This document shows, one piece after another, positions 8,622 through 16,886 of a DNA stretch of 64,000 bases (within the stretch, counting starts at the first letter, position 1; each line of letters starts with the position of its first letter). The position numbers were made by a program, and so were the translations under genes. Location of the stretch: NCBI GenBank assembly GCA_019634735.1, contig JAHCAT010000017.1, positions 27,060 through 91,059 of the forward strand, read 5' to 3'. Source of the DNA: Lysobacterales bacterium (GTDB lineage: Bacteria; Pseudomonadota; Gammaproteobacteria; Xanthomonadales; UBA2363). The notes beneath the pieces were generated by a model, which was not told the origin of the DNA, searched no databases, and saw only the letters and a list, made by a program, of their open reading frames with translations.

Positions 8622-9172
8622 TGGATGCACGCCGCCCGGACGCCCCGCCCGAGGTGCCGGAGCGCCCGGCGCTCATCCGCAGCAACGCCTTCTCGTTGCT
8701 GGTGGTGCTGGTGCGGGTCGGCGCGCTGTACCTTCTCATCGCCGCCTTGACCCGGCTGGCGCCCCTGCTTTGGGACAGTGTCCGCAGCCATGGCATGGCT
8801 CCCACGCTGATCGGCGTTCTCGTTCTGCTCATCATCGGCGCCGTGCTCTGGCTGTTCGCCGACGTGGTCGCGCGGGCCGCGCTGGCCGGACCCAACGAGC
8901 CGCGCTTCGAAAGCACGCTGGACTACGGTCAGTGGCAGGCGCTGGCGTTTTCGGCGATCGGCCTTTGGCTGCTCGTCGACGGCCTGCTCGATCTGGTCTG
9001 GGTCGGCGTCGAGTGGTGGCGGGCAAAGCTGGAGCTCGGCGCCCACGTTGCGAGACTGGCGCCGCAGGAATTCGCGGCACTGGTCACCAACGCACTGCAG
9101 GCGGCGCTCGGCATCGCCCTGCTGCTCGGCCACCGCGGCCTGGTCGGCCTGCTCGCGCGCCTGCGCGGCTGA
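8621..9172 (+). CDS. Small integral membrane protein of unknown function
   Basis: 183 residues with four hydrophobic segments: FSLLVVLVRVGALYLLIAAL, IGVLVLLIIGAVLWLFADVV, ALAFSAIGLWLLVDGLLDLVW and ALQAALGIALLLGHRGLVGLL. The ATG overlaps the stop of the secreted protein before it (TGATG), so the two are co-translated. The gene ends 12 bp before the convergent flavoenzyme gene. No family was recognised. A functional pairing with the secreted partner is plausible from the coupling only. Confidence 0.7.
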   Translation: MDARRPDAPPEVPERPALIRSNAFSLLVVLVRVGALYLLIAALTRLAPLLWDSVRSHGMAPTLIGVLVLLIIGAVLWLFADVVARAALAGPNEPRFESTLDYGQWQALAFSAIGLWLLVDGLLDLVWVGVEWWRAKLELGAHVARLAPQEFAALVTNALQAALGIALLLGHRGLVGLLARLRG

Positions 9173-9184
9173 CCGGCCCGCCGC

Positions 9185-10759
9185 TCAGGCGGCGTGGTCG
9201 AACAGGTCGAGGGCGGCGGCGGCGAGCGGCAGCGGCGTGGCGGCGACGCCGGCCTGGTGGCGGATGCGCGCCGCCAGGGTTTCCAGCAGGGCCAGGTTGT
9301 CGCGCAGGCGCTGGCGCACGCCGGCATCGTCGAGCGGCTCGTGCAGGCGGGCGTTCATGGCGTGGAACCAGTCCAGGCCGCCCTGGTCGAGCATCCGTGC
9401 CGGGTTGTCGCCGCCGTCGCGCCGGTGCCAGTCGCGTAGCACGGCCTGCATCTCGCGGTTCAGCGCGGCGGCCCGTTCCAGCTCGCCGCGCACGTCGCCG
9501 AGCAGGGCGATGTCGGTCAGGCGGTCCTGGAACACCAGCACGCACAGCACGCCCCAGTAGTAGGCGTAGTCCCAGATGACCTTGACCGGCATCACCGTGG
9601 CGTTGCCGAACAGCGGGTACTGGTCCTGGTAGAGCGACAGCGTGTTCTCGTAGAACGAGAAGTAGAGCTGCTCGTACAGCCGCGCGTAGGGCGCCAGGCG
9701 GTCGCCGGCGCGGTCGTGGCCGATCAGCGCGGCGATGTAGGCGTTGGCGATGGCGATGAAGTCGCTGCCCGGCGAGTAGAACGGGTCCAGGAACACCCCG
9801 GCCTCGCCGGTCAGCGCCCAGCGGTCGCCGGAGAACACCTGCCGGCAGCCGTAGGAGAAGTTCCGGAAGAACAGGAAGTCCATCAGCGTGTCGCGGTTCG
9901 CCTCGACATGGTCGGCGACCAGGGGCTGATGGCGGCGCAGCCAGTCCAGCGCCTTCTCGAAGCTGTTCATGCCCTCCAGCGGGTGGCGCTCGGCATCGCA
10001 GACGATGCCCACCGAGTGCGCGCCCGAGGACAGCGGGATCAGCCACACCCAGTAGCCCTCGCCGACCAGGTGGTTGGTGGAGCGCCAGCGCTCCGGCGGC
10101 TCGCAGGCGCCCTGCCAGGCCGGGTCCTGGCACCAGGCGTCCAGTTCCAGCCGGGCGTCCAGGCGGAACCACACGGCATTGGCGTTGTGGGTGTTGTCCT
10201 GGGCCAGGCCCAGCTTGCGCTTGACCAGGCCGGCGCGGCCGCTGGCATCGACCAGCCAGCGCGCCGACAGCGCCTTGTCCTCGCCGGCGTGCTGGTAGCG
10301 CACGGCGTGGTCGGCGTCGTCCTCGCCCAGATCGAAGCCGCGCACCACGGCGCCCTCCTCGACCACGACGCCGCGCCGGCGCGCCTCGATCGCCATGTGG
10401 TTCTCGAGGATGCCGCGGTCGATCTGCCAGGTCGGCACCGGCAGCACCTTGCGCACGCCCAGTTCGGTGACGCCGTGAAGATCGCGGCGGCCTTCCGACC
10501 AGAAGAAGCGGAAACCGAACTTGCGGATGTGTTCGGCGTCCAGGTGGCCGCGCAGGCCCAGGGTGTCGGCGAGCCAATGCGCGCCGATCTCGACGGTGGA
10601 TTCGCCGACCTTGTGGGCAGCCGCCGGCAGCGGATGCGTGCGGCGTTCCAGCACGCGGATGTCGAGGTCGGGGAAGCGGCCGCGCAGTTGCAGGGCCAGG
10701 CCCAGGCCGGCCAGGCCGCCGCCCATGATCGCCACGTCGCAGCGGGCCGTCGATGTCAT
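9185..10759 (-). CDS. Flavin-dependent oxidoreductase/halogenase-like protein (aryl polyene cluster)
   Basis: 524 residues. The N-terminus has a dinucleotide-binding motif (VAIMGGGLAGLGLALQL), then HKVGESTVEIG, and the WxWxIP motif appears as YWVWLIPLSSG. These are marks of the tryptophan-halogenase-like flavoenzymes. The ATG at 10759 follows an AGGACGCAGGA stretch, a good ribosome binding site, and was chosen over an ATG 66 bp upstream. Xanthomonadins are brominated aryl polyenes, so a halogenase in this cluster makes sense, but related enzymes in such loci may act as hydroxylases or desaturases. It is the last gene of the minus-strand arm, 25 bp after the glycosyltransferase. Confidence 0.8.
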   Translation of the reverse strand: MTSTARCDVAIMGGGLAGLGLALQLRGRFPDLDIRVLERRTHPLPAAAHKVGESTVEIGAHWLADTLGLRGHLDAEHIRKFGFRFFWSEGRRDLHGVTELGVRKVLPVPTWQIDRGILENHMAIEARRRGVVVEEGAVVRGFDLGEDDADHAVRYQHAGEDKALSARWLVDASGRAGLVKRKLGLAQDNTHNANAVWFRLDARLELDAWCQDPAWQGACEPPERWRSTNHLVGEGYWVWLIPLSSGAHSVGIVCDAERHPLEGMNSFEKALDWLRRHQPLVADHVEANRDTLMDFLFFRNFSYGCRQVFSGDRWALTGEAGVFLDPFYSPGSDFIAIANAYIAALIGHDRAGDRLAPYARLYEQLYFSFYENTLSLYQDQYPLFGNATVMPVKVIWDYAYYWGVLCVLVFQDRLTDIALLGDVRGELERAAALNREMQAVLRDWHRRDGGDNPARMLDQGGLDWFHAMNARLHEPLDDAGVRQRLRDNLALLETLAARIRHQAGVAATPLPLAAAALDLFDHAA

Positions 10760-10784
10760 TCCTGCGTCCTCTCGTTGGCGGCGT

Positions 10785-11594
10785 TCAGCCCGGCACGCTG
10801 CCGGTCTGGCCTGCGTGGCCGGCATCGGCCGAAACCCCTTGGGGATCGACCAGCAGCGGCGTGTCGCGCCGCGCCCGCCGGTAATTGCCCAGCAGGAAGC
10901 CGCGCCGCACGATCTTGCCGATCACCCGGCAGGTGATCTTCATGAAGTCCGGCACCGAGCGGAAGTGGCTGGCCCGAAACTCGCCGTGGTAGCGCGACTC
11001 GATCGGCACCGCGGCGATGCGCAGGCCGCGCTGCCAGTTGGCCTCGATCAGGATCTCGCTCTCGAACACGAAACCCTCGGTGTCGATGTCGGCGAGTTCC
11101 AGGGCGGCACGCGGGTAGTAGCGCTGGCCGCTCTGGGTGTCGATCACCGCCTGGCCGATCGCCCAGCCGATGCCCCAGTCGCCGAAGTTGTTGGCGCGGC
11201 GCCGGTAGGCCGGCTGCCGGTCGCGGTTGATCAGGCGCGCACCCAGCACGATGTGGCCGGGGTGCTGGCGCGCCGCGGCCAGCAGCCGGGGCACGTCGGC
11301 GGCGACGTGCTGGCCGTCGCCGTCCATGGTGACCACCGCCGGGAAGCCCATCGCCAGGGCCTTGCGGAAGCCGGCGCGCAGCGCCTCGCCCTTGCCGCGC
11401 GGCTTCTCGTGGCGGATCAGGGTCACCGGCAGGTCGGCGATGCGCTCGACGGTGGCGTCGGTGGAACCGTCGTCGACGACGATGACATTCGGGCAGATCG
11501 CCAGCACCGAGCTCACCACCTGGCGGATCGCCGCCTCCTCGTTGAGGGCGGGGATCAGCACGGCGATCGCGTGCGGATCGGTGGCGTCGGTCAT
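10785..11594 (-). CDS. Family 2 glycosyltransferase (aryl polyene cluster)
   Basis: 269 residues with the GT-A layout of dolichol-phosphate-mannose-synthase-like enzymes: VLIPALNEEAAI near residue 12, VIVVDDGSTD near 37 and the metal-binding MDGDGQH near 92. The C-terminal part holds the basic FRSVPDFMKITCRVIGKIVRRGF segment, which may associate with the membrane. Aryl polyene clusters usually encode one such enzyme, thought to add a sugar when the polyene is joined to its lipid carrier. The start overlaps the stop of the chain-length-factor gene by 4 bp, so it is in the same operon as the two ketosynthase genes. Confidence 0.88.
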   Translation of the reverse strand: MTDATDPHAIAVLIPALNEEAAIRQVVSSVLAICPNVIVVDDGSTDATVERIADLPVTLIRHEKPRGKGEALRAGFRKALAMGFPAVVTMDGDGQHVAADVPRLLAAARQHPGHIVLGARLINRDRQPAYRRRANNFGDWGIGWAIGQAVIDTQSGQRYYPRAALELADIDTEGFVFESEILIEANWQRGLRIAAVPIESRYHGEFRASHFRSVPDFMKITCRVIGKIVRRGFLLGNYRRARRDTPLLVDPQGVSADAGHAGQTGSVPG

Positions 11595-12382
11595 GGCAGG
11601 CGGTCCAGCACCAGGTCCAGGGCCGGCGACAGCGGCAGGCGCGCGGCGCCGGCCGCCTGCCCGGCCAGCAGCGCCAGCAGCGGCGCGGCGCCGGCGGCGA
11701 TCGGGTTGTCGGCGGCCAGTGCCGCAAGGGCATCGGGGACGGCGCTGGCCGCGCCGGTGGTCGCCGCTGCCGCGCGCAGGCGCGGACCCTGGGCAGCCCC
11801 CGTGTCAGGGGTCAGCAGCAGGGCGCAGGCGAACGAGGCGCGGCAGCCGGCGACCGCGCCGACCGGACCGCAGCCGGCCGCGTCGTAGGCGACCAGCAGG
11901 ACCGGCTCGCCGCTGTCGGCGAGTTGCACCACCGCCTCGTGCAGGGCCGCGGCGAAGGTCTCGCGGCCGGCCGCCAGCGAGGTGGCCGCCGCCATCGCGC
12001 CGGTGGCGATGCTCCAGTAGCCGGACGGCGCGTTGTGCACCGAGTTGTGGAACTTGGTGGGCGACATCTGCGCCGGATCGTCGCGCAGGGTGGCGCACAT
12101 GTAGTCGTTAATCGCCAGGTCGCCGAACACCGAGGCAAACACGCTGGCGACCGTGGCCGGGTCGGCGCCGGCCGCGGCGCAGGCCTGCTCGGCCACCGTG
12201 AGCGCCATCAGCACGCTGTCCGGCGCGCGCCGGCGTTCGTTGGCCGGCATCAGCGACGGCGTCGGGCGGCCGCCGGCCGCTTCCGGCCAGGCGGCCGCGC
12301 CGGTGAGCACGGCGCGCGCCGCCGGCCAGTCCGGCAGGCCCGGCGTCCACAGGCCGATGCCGGCGACCGCGAACTCAGTCAT
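11591..12382 (-). CDS. Ketosynthase chain-length-factor-like protein (aryl polyene cluster)
   Basis: 263 residues beginning MTEFAVAGIGLWTPGLPDW, with a half-size beta-ketoacyl-synthase fold. Where an active ketosynthase has its catalytic cysteine in a TACSSG motif, this protein reads YWSIATGAMAAATS, so the cysteine is absent. This is the expected state of chain-length factors, which pair with the catalytic ketosynthase encoded immediately upstream and help set chain length. NSVHNAPSGYW is typical of this subgroup. It overlaps the ketosynthase gene by 8 bp and the glycosyltransferase by 4 bp. Confidence 0.85.
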   Translation of the reverse strand: MTEFAVAGIGLWTPGLPDWPAARAVLTGAAAWPEAAGGRPTPSLMPANERRRAPDSVLMALTVAEQACAAAGADPATVASVFASVFGDLAINDYMCATLRDDPAQMSPTKFHNSVHNAPSGYWSIATGAMAAATSLAAGRETFAAALHEAVVQLADSGEPVLLVAYDAAGCGPVGAVAGCRASFACALLLTPDTGAAQGPRLRAAAATTGAASAVPDALAALAADNPIAAGAAPLLALLAGQAAGAARLPLSPALDLVLDRLP

Positions 12383-13574
12383 GGCCGTTGCCCCGGGTGA
12401 ACACCAGGCTGGCGTTGCTGCCGCCGAAGCCGAACGAATTGCTGAGCACGGCATCGACCGGATGCCGGGCGTTTTCCAGCAGCAGTTGCGGGCCGCAGGC
12501 CGGGTCCGGCTGCGTGCAGCCCAGGGTGCCGGGCAGCAGGCCGTGCTCCAGGGCCAGCAGCGAGATCGTCGCCTCCAGCGCGCCGGCGGCGCCCAGGGTG
12601 TGGCCGGTCCAGCCCTTGGTCGAGCTGGCCAGGGTGGTGGCCGGGAACAGGCCGGTGACCATGGCCGCCTCGACCTCGTCGTTCAGTCGGCTGGCGGTGC
12701 CGTGCAGGTTGATGTAGCCGATGTCGGTGGGCGCCAGGCCGGCGCGGCGCAGGGCGTCCAGCGTGGCCATCCGCGCGCCCAGGCCTTCGGGGTGCGGCGC
12801 CGACATGTGGTGGGCGTCGGCGCTCTCGCCGTAGCCGGCCAGGTGCTGGGCGTTCGCCGGATCGTCCTCGCCGGCGCGCACCAGCACCGCGAACGCCGCG
12901 GCCTCGCCGATGCTGATGCCGTCGCGGCCGGCGTCGAACGGCCGGCACGCCTGCGGCGAGGTGAGCTGCAGCGAAGCGAAACCGTGCAGGGTGCTGCCGC
13001 ACAGGCTGTCGCAGCCGCCGACCAGGACCGCGTCGCACAGGCCCTGCTGCAGCCAGCGGGCGCCGGCCGCCCAGGCCTTGGCGCCCGAGGAGCAGGCGGT
13101 GGAAATGGTCAGGCAGGGCCCGTGCCAGCCGCTCGCCTCCTGCAGGAAGCCGGCCAGCGAATGCGGCTGGTGGATCTCCGGCCGGCGCAGGTCGGCCGGG
13201 AAGCCGCCGTCGGCGTCCAGTTCCCGGTAGGCGCGTTCGGTCTCGGCGATGCTGGCGGTGCTGGTGCCGACCGCGATGCCCAGCCGGTGCGCCGGCAGCC
13301 GGGTGCGCAGTTCCAGCAGGGTGTCGAACAGGCCGTCCTGGCGCAGCCCCAGCCAGGCCAGGCGGTTGTTGCGGCAGTCCCAGCGCGCCCAGTCGGCCGG
13401 CAGCGGCGCGCTTTCCAGGCCCGGCACGCGGCCGATCGCGGTCGCCAGGGGTGTCGTGGTCCAGTCGTTCGCGGAAAGGCCGGAGCGGCGGGCCGCCAGG
13501 GCCTCCAGGTGCGCGGCGCGGCCGCTGCCCAGGCAGCTGGTGGCGGTGTGGACGAGGATGCGGCAGGCCTGCAC
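12375..13574 (-). CDS. Beta-ketoacyl-ACP synthase (aryl polyene chain elongation)
   Basis: About 399 residues. The catalytic triad is visible: Cys161 in TISTACSSGAK, His291 in NLHGTASRLNDE and His325 in KGWTGHTLGAAG, the normal FabF-type order. It condenses malonyl-ACP with the growing aryl polyene. The frame is open far upstream, so the start is a choice: GTG at 13574 gives VQACRILVHTATSCLGSG, matching where related enzymes begin, but the ribosome binding site is weak. It is the first gene of the minus-strand pigment arm; the 184 bp to the divergent YdcF-like gene must hold both promoters. Confidence 0.88.
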   Translation of the reverse strand: MQACRILVHTATSCLGSGRAAHLEALAARRSGLSANDWTTTPLATAIGRVPGLESAPLPADWARWDCRNNRLAWLGLRQDGLFDTLLELRTRLPAHRLGIAVGTSTASIAETERAYRELDADGGFPADLRRPEIHQPHSLAGFLQEASGWHGPCLTISTACSSGAKAWAAGARWLQQGLCDAVLVGGCDSLCGSTLHGFASLQLTSPQACRPFDAGRDGISIGEAAAFAVLVRAGEDDPANAQHLAGYGESADAHHMSAPHPEGLGARMATLDALRRAGLAPTDIGYINLHGTASRLNDEVEAAMVTGLFPATTLASSTKGWTGHTLGAAGALEATISLLALEHGLLPGTLGCTQPDPACGPQLLLENARHPVDAVLSNSFGFGGSNASLVFTRGNGHD

Positions 13575-13758
13575 GGACGGAAAGCGGGGCGGACGGATGG
13601 GCCGCGAGTATAGCCAGTGGCCCGCACCGGGGCGTGCAGGCAGGGCGTCCCGGGCCGGTGCGCGCGGGCATTTCCCGGCGACGCGGTACCGGCCCTGGCC
13701 GGCCGTTCGCGGCGGCAGCGGCTCGCCCCGCGCCACCGGCATCGGCGAAGATGCCGCC

Positions 13759-14454
13759 ATGGCAACCCCGGTCGACCGCAACCCACGCTGGCGCAACGGC
13801 TCGCCCTGGCGCGACCCGGACGTGCTGCACGTGCTGGCGGTCGGCGTCGGCGCCACCGTGCTGACCGCCGGGGGCGTGTACGTCTGGCACCTGGTGCGCA
13901 CGGTGGGCATCGCCCGGCGGGCGCCGCGCGACCCGGGGGCCGTGGCCAGCGTCGTGGTGTTCGGCAAGCGCCTGGTCGAAGGCCGGCCCGACGCCGAGTT
14001 CCGCTGGCGGCTGCGCCATGCGCTGCGCTTGCTGCGCGCCGATCCCGGGGTGGTCGTGCTGCTCACCGGCGGCAGCAGCGGCGCCCCCGGCGAGCCCAGC
14101 GAGGCCGAGGTGGCACGCCGCTGGCTGCTGCGCCGGATGCCGGACGCGGCTCCGCGCCTGCGCGTCGAGGCGCGCTCGCGCGACACCGTCGACAACCTGC
14201 GTGAGGCGCGCGCCCTGCTGCCGCCCGGTCCGGTCGCCCTGCTCAGCAACCGCTACCACCTGGCGCGCTGCCTGGTGCTGGCGCGCACCCTGGGCATCGA
14301 CGCCCGCGCCTGCGCCGCCGAGCCGACCCTGCGCACCGGCCGCGGCGGCCTGCGCCGCCTGCTGCTCGAGGCCGGCTACCACACCCTGTTCGTGGTCGGC
14401 CTGCGCTGGGCGCGGCTGATCGGCCACCAGCGGATGATCGGGCGGGTGACTTGA
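13759..14454 (+). CDS. YdcF/SanA-like DUF218 protein
   Basis: 231 residues with one N-terminal membrane segment (HVLAVGVGATVLTAGGVYVW) and a DUF218-type domain: VVVFGKRLVEGRPD, VVLLTGGSSGAPGEPSEAEVARRWLL, RDTVDNLREAR and LLSNRYHLARCLVLAR. The motifs GG-S, E and RYH are those of the ElyC/SanA/YdcF family, whose members bind nucleotides or lipid-linked envelope precursors but are little characterised. Xanthomonad pigment loci often include one at the edge. The start is the ATG at 13759. It is divergent from the ketosynthase gene and followed by a repeat-rich gap. Confidence 0.8.
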   Translation: MATPVDRNPRWRNGSPWRDPDVLHVLAVGVGATVLTAGGVYVWHLVRTVGIARRAPRDPGAVASVVVFGKRLVEGRPDAEFRWRLRHALRLLRADPGVVVLLTGGSSGAPGEPSEAEVARRWLLRRMPDAAPRLRVEARSRDTVDNLREARALLPPGPVALLSNRYHLARCLVLARTLGIDARACAAEPTLRTGRGGLRRLLLEAGYHTLFVVGLRWARLIGHQRMIGRVT

Positions 14455-14943
14455 GGGTGGAGCCGGGACTCGGGACTCGGGACTCGGGACTCGGGACTCG
14501 GGACTCGGGAAGCGGGAAGCGGGAAGCGGGAAGCGGAGCGCGCTCTGCTCCCCTCTCCCGCGGCGCGGGAGAGGGGCTGGGGGAGAGGGCCGGTGCTTGC
14601 CATGATCTTCATCCTCAGCTCCAGGCGCGCGCCTTGGCCTGGGCGGCCCTCTCCCCCGCCCCTCCCCCGCAGGCGGGGGAGGGGAGAAGTGCGGTGCTGC
14701 GGCTAGCTCGGGACTCGGGGTCAATAGCCGGGACTCGGGAGCCGGGAAGCGGAGCATGATCTGCTCCCCTCTCCCGCGGCGCGGGAGAGGGGCTGGGGGA
14801 GAGGGCCGGGGCTTGCCATGATCCGCATCGCTTCTGGCCCAGCGGCGCCTGCTGCCTCCCGGACCTACCCCGGTGGCATACTCGCCGCCATGTATCGAAC
14901 CACCCACGCCGTGGCCCGCCGCGCCACCGCACGCGCCTGAGCC
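14455..14943. repeat. Repeat-rich gap: heptamer array plus two copies of the two-hairpin GC element
   Basis: No gene is seen. From about 14464 the sequence repeats GGGACTC about five times and then GGGAAGC about four times. From about 14534 to 14700 lies a full two-hairpin element: a CCCCTCTCCC/GGGAGAGGGG hairpin, a spacer containing CTTGCCATGATC, and a second CCCCTCCCCC/GGGGGAGGGG hairpin. A second heptamer-like stretch at 14705-14755 leads into a partial copy (about 14757-14848). The same element recurs at 23990, 25735, 46265, 51480 and 61245. Confidence 0.85.
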
Positions 14944-16494
14944 ATGGCGAAGAAGCGCCGCGTCGCGCCGCCCGCTGCCGCGGCCCCGCCGCCACCGCCG
15001 CCGCGCGCGCCGCGCCGTCGCTGGCCGTGGCTGCTCGGTACCGGTGTGGCCGCCCTGCTGCTGGCCCTGGCCTGGACCCTGTGGCGCGCCGAGGCCTTCG
15101 AATCGGGGTTCGACGCCGACTACGTCGGTAGTGCCGTGTGTGGCGATTGCCACACCATCGTCCACAGCCAGTGGCAGGTCTCCCCGCACGCCAACATGAT
15201 CCGCGACCCCTCGCCCCAGGCCGTAGTCGGCGAGTTCAACGAAGGCGAGTACCGCCTGCCTGCCGACAGCCCCGACCCGCTGGCCGGCCAGGTGGTCGCG
15301 CGCACCTACACCCGCACCGGCCGCTACTTCATGGCGCTGCGGCACCCCTCCGAGGACCGCTTCGTCGAGTTCCCGATCGCCAAGGTGGTCGGCTACCAGT
15401 ACCGTCAGGAATACCTCACGCCCGAGGCCGAGGGCGTGCTGCGCCGCCTGCCGCTGCAATGGTCGACCGCCCTGGGCGAGTACTTCCCCTACTGGAACGT
15501 CCAGGAGGGCAGCGCCCAGACCCTGGACGACCTGTGGGCGCAGATGACATCGCTGCACTCGGCCTGGAACCTGTACTGCGCGCGCTGCCACACCACCGAC
15601 CTGCAGGTGCTCGACAAGGACGAGTGGCACACCCGCGCCGAGGTCCGCTGGCACGAGGACGGCATCACCTGCGAGTCCTGCCACGGCCCGGGCAGCCGCC
15701 ACGTCGACTACATGAACGCCACCGCCGCCAACCGCCTGGCGATGTGGATCGGCAACCACCTGCACGGCCGGCCGGTGGCCTATGTCGCCAGCGCCGCCAA
15801 GATGCCCAAGGAACAGGCGCTGTCGGTGTGCGCGCGCTGCCACGGCGCCGACATCTTCGCCCGCAACCAGGACTTCTACCGGCTGTACCAGCCCGGCTAC
15901 AGCACCACCGGCAAGATCAACGACCTGTCGCCCTGGTTCCGCGAGGCGCCGCTGACGCCCGGCCGCATGGACCCGACCATCGAGATCTGGGAGAACGGCC
16001 GGCCGCGCGGCATCGGCATGCTGTTCCGCTCGTTCGTTGAGTCGGCCTGCTACGAGGAGGCCGAGGTGCGCTGCTACGACTGCCACAACCCGCACGACAA
16101 CAAGCGGCCGGCGGTGCGCGGCATCCTCAGCGCATCGGCGGCGTCGAATGCCTACTGCGGCGAGTGCCACCAGGCGATCGCCGCCGACCCGGCCGGCCAC
16201 AGCCGCCACGAGACCGGCCAGCCTGGCAGCTTCTGCTACGACTGCCACATGCCCTGGCACATCACCAAGCTCAACCGCGGCATCTGGGAGCGCGCCCGAA
16301 GCCACGACATGGGCTCGATCCCCAGCCCCCAGGACAGCGTCCGCTTCGGCCTCGACAAGGCGCCCAACGCCTGCACCGACTGCCATGCCGAGCAGGGCCC
16401 GCAGTGGGCCGTGGACGCCATGGAAGCCTGGTGGCCGGGCTCGACCGCGCGCAGCAAGCCGACCAGCGGCGGCGCGCATCCGACGGTGCCCTGA
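14944..16494 (+). CDS. Membrane-anchored octaheme c-type cytochrome
   Basis: 516 residues. A short cytoplasmic head with a lysine/arginine start and a proline-alanine run is followed by one membrane segment (about 29-48), then a periplasmic domain with eight CXXCH heme-binding motifs, the first CGDCH at 66-70 and the last CTDCH near the C-terminus. Spacing and the ending with a long His-rich stretch recall the cytochrome c554/multiheme electron-transfer group. It should carry electrons in the periplasm, partner unknown. Neighbours are not respiratory on either side, and a repeat-rich gap precedes it. A catalytic nitrite- or hydroxylamine-converting role is possible but no heme motif other than CXXCH (such as CXXCK) was seen. 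Confidence 0.88.
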   Translation: MAKKRRVAPPAAAAPPPPPPRAPRRRWPWLLGTGVAALLLALAWTLWRAEAFESGFDADYVGSAVCGDCHTIVHSQWQVSPHANMIRDPSPQAVVGEFNEGEYRLPADSPDPLAGQVVARTYTRTGRYFMALRHPSEDRFVEFPIAKVVGYQYRQEYLTPEAEGVLRRLPLQWSTALGEYFPYWNVQEGSAQTLDDLWAQMTSLHSAWNLYCARCHTTDLQVLDKDEWHTRAEVRWHEDGITCESCHGPGSRHVDYMNATAANRLAMWIGNHLHGRPVAYVASAAKMPKEQALSVCARCHGADIFARNQDFYRLYQPGYSTTGKINDLSPWFREAPLTPGRMDPTIEIWENGRPRGIGMLFRSFVESACYEEAEVRCYDCHNPHDNKRPAVRGILSASAASNAYCGECHQAIAADPAGHSRHETGQPGSFCYDCHMPWHITKLNRGIWERARSHDMGSIPSPQDSVRFGLDKAPNACTDCHAEQGPQWAVDAMEAWWPGSTARSKPTSGGAHPTVP

Positions 16495-16732
16495 CCGGAC
16501 TGCGCAGGGCTCGGGCCCGGTCAGCGGACCAGCCACTCCGGTGCGGTCGGACGCACCGCCTGTCGAGCCGGTCGGATCCGTGGGGGTCGACCCCAGCCGG
16601 GTGGACTGCCGCCGGGGTCACCGATCGGTGGATTGGCCGCGCCCGCGCGCGGTGCGCGGTCGGCCCGACCGGAACGGCATGGCGCGGGCGACGGGAGGAA
16701 CGCCGGGATGGTCGTTTCCCGGTCGCCAGCCT

Positions 16733-16886
16733 GCAGGCTGTTGAAAAACAGCCTGCTGGCGGCGGCCATGGATGGCCGCTCGGCGAAGCAAGTGCGTAAG
16801 CAATTGATTCGACGGGAGCGCGTCCGGACCTGCGCCGGACGGGTGACTTGAAAAACGACCAGGACGTTCGTTTTTCAACAAGTTGC
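16733..16886 (+). repeat. 154-bp palindromic element with inverted-repeat ends, copy A
   Basis: The ends are near-inverted repeats: left GCAGGCTGTTGAAAAAC and right GTTTTTCAACAAGTTGC. The left end folds on itself as a 10-bp perfect hairpin with a GAAA loop (16733-16756). The right end forms another 10-bp perfect hairpin (TTGAAAAACG at 16848-16857 with CGTTTTTCAA at 16869-16878). The middle holds a GGCGGCCAT/ATGGCCGC palindrome. A second copy of the same length lies inverted at 40991-41144. No transposase is encoded, so it looks like a non-autonomous mobile or REP-like element. The last base forms part of the stop codon of the next gene. Confidence 0.85.

Noticed and set aside
14464..14540. 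Possible CRISPR array in the heptamer repeats
   Set aside because: The unit is 7 bp with no unique spacers and no cas genes nearby.
12379..16536. Very long open frame on the minus strand across the ketosynthase, YdcF and cytochrome genes
   Set aside because: High GC makes stop codons rare. The frame lies opposite or out of phase with genes carrying clear family motifs, and its translation has no recognisable domains.
16733..16886. Element considered as an integron attC site
   Set aside because: It lacks the attC R and L box layout, no integrase is nearby, and both ends are inverted repeats with an internal hairpin.
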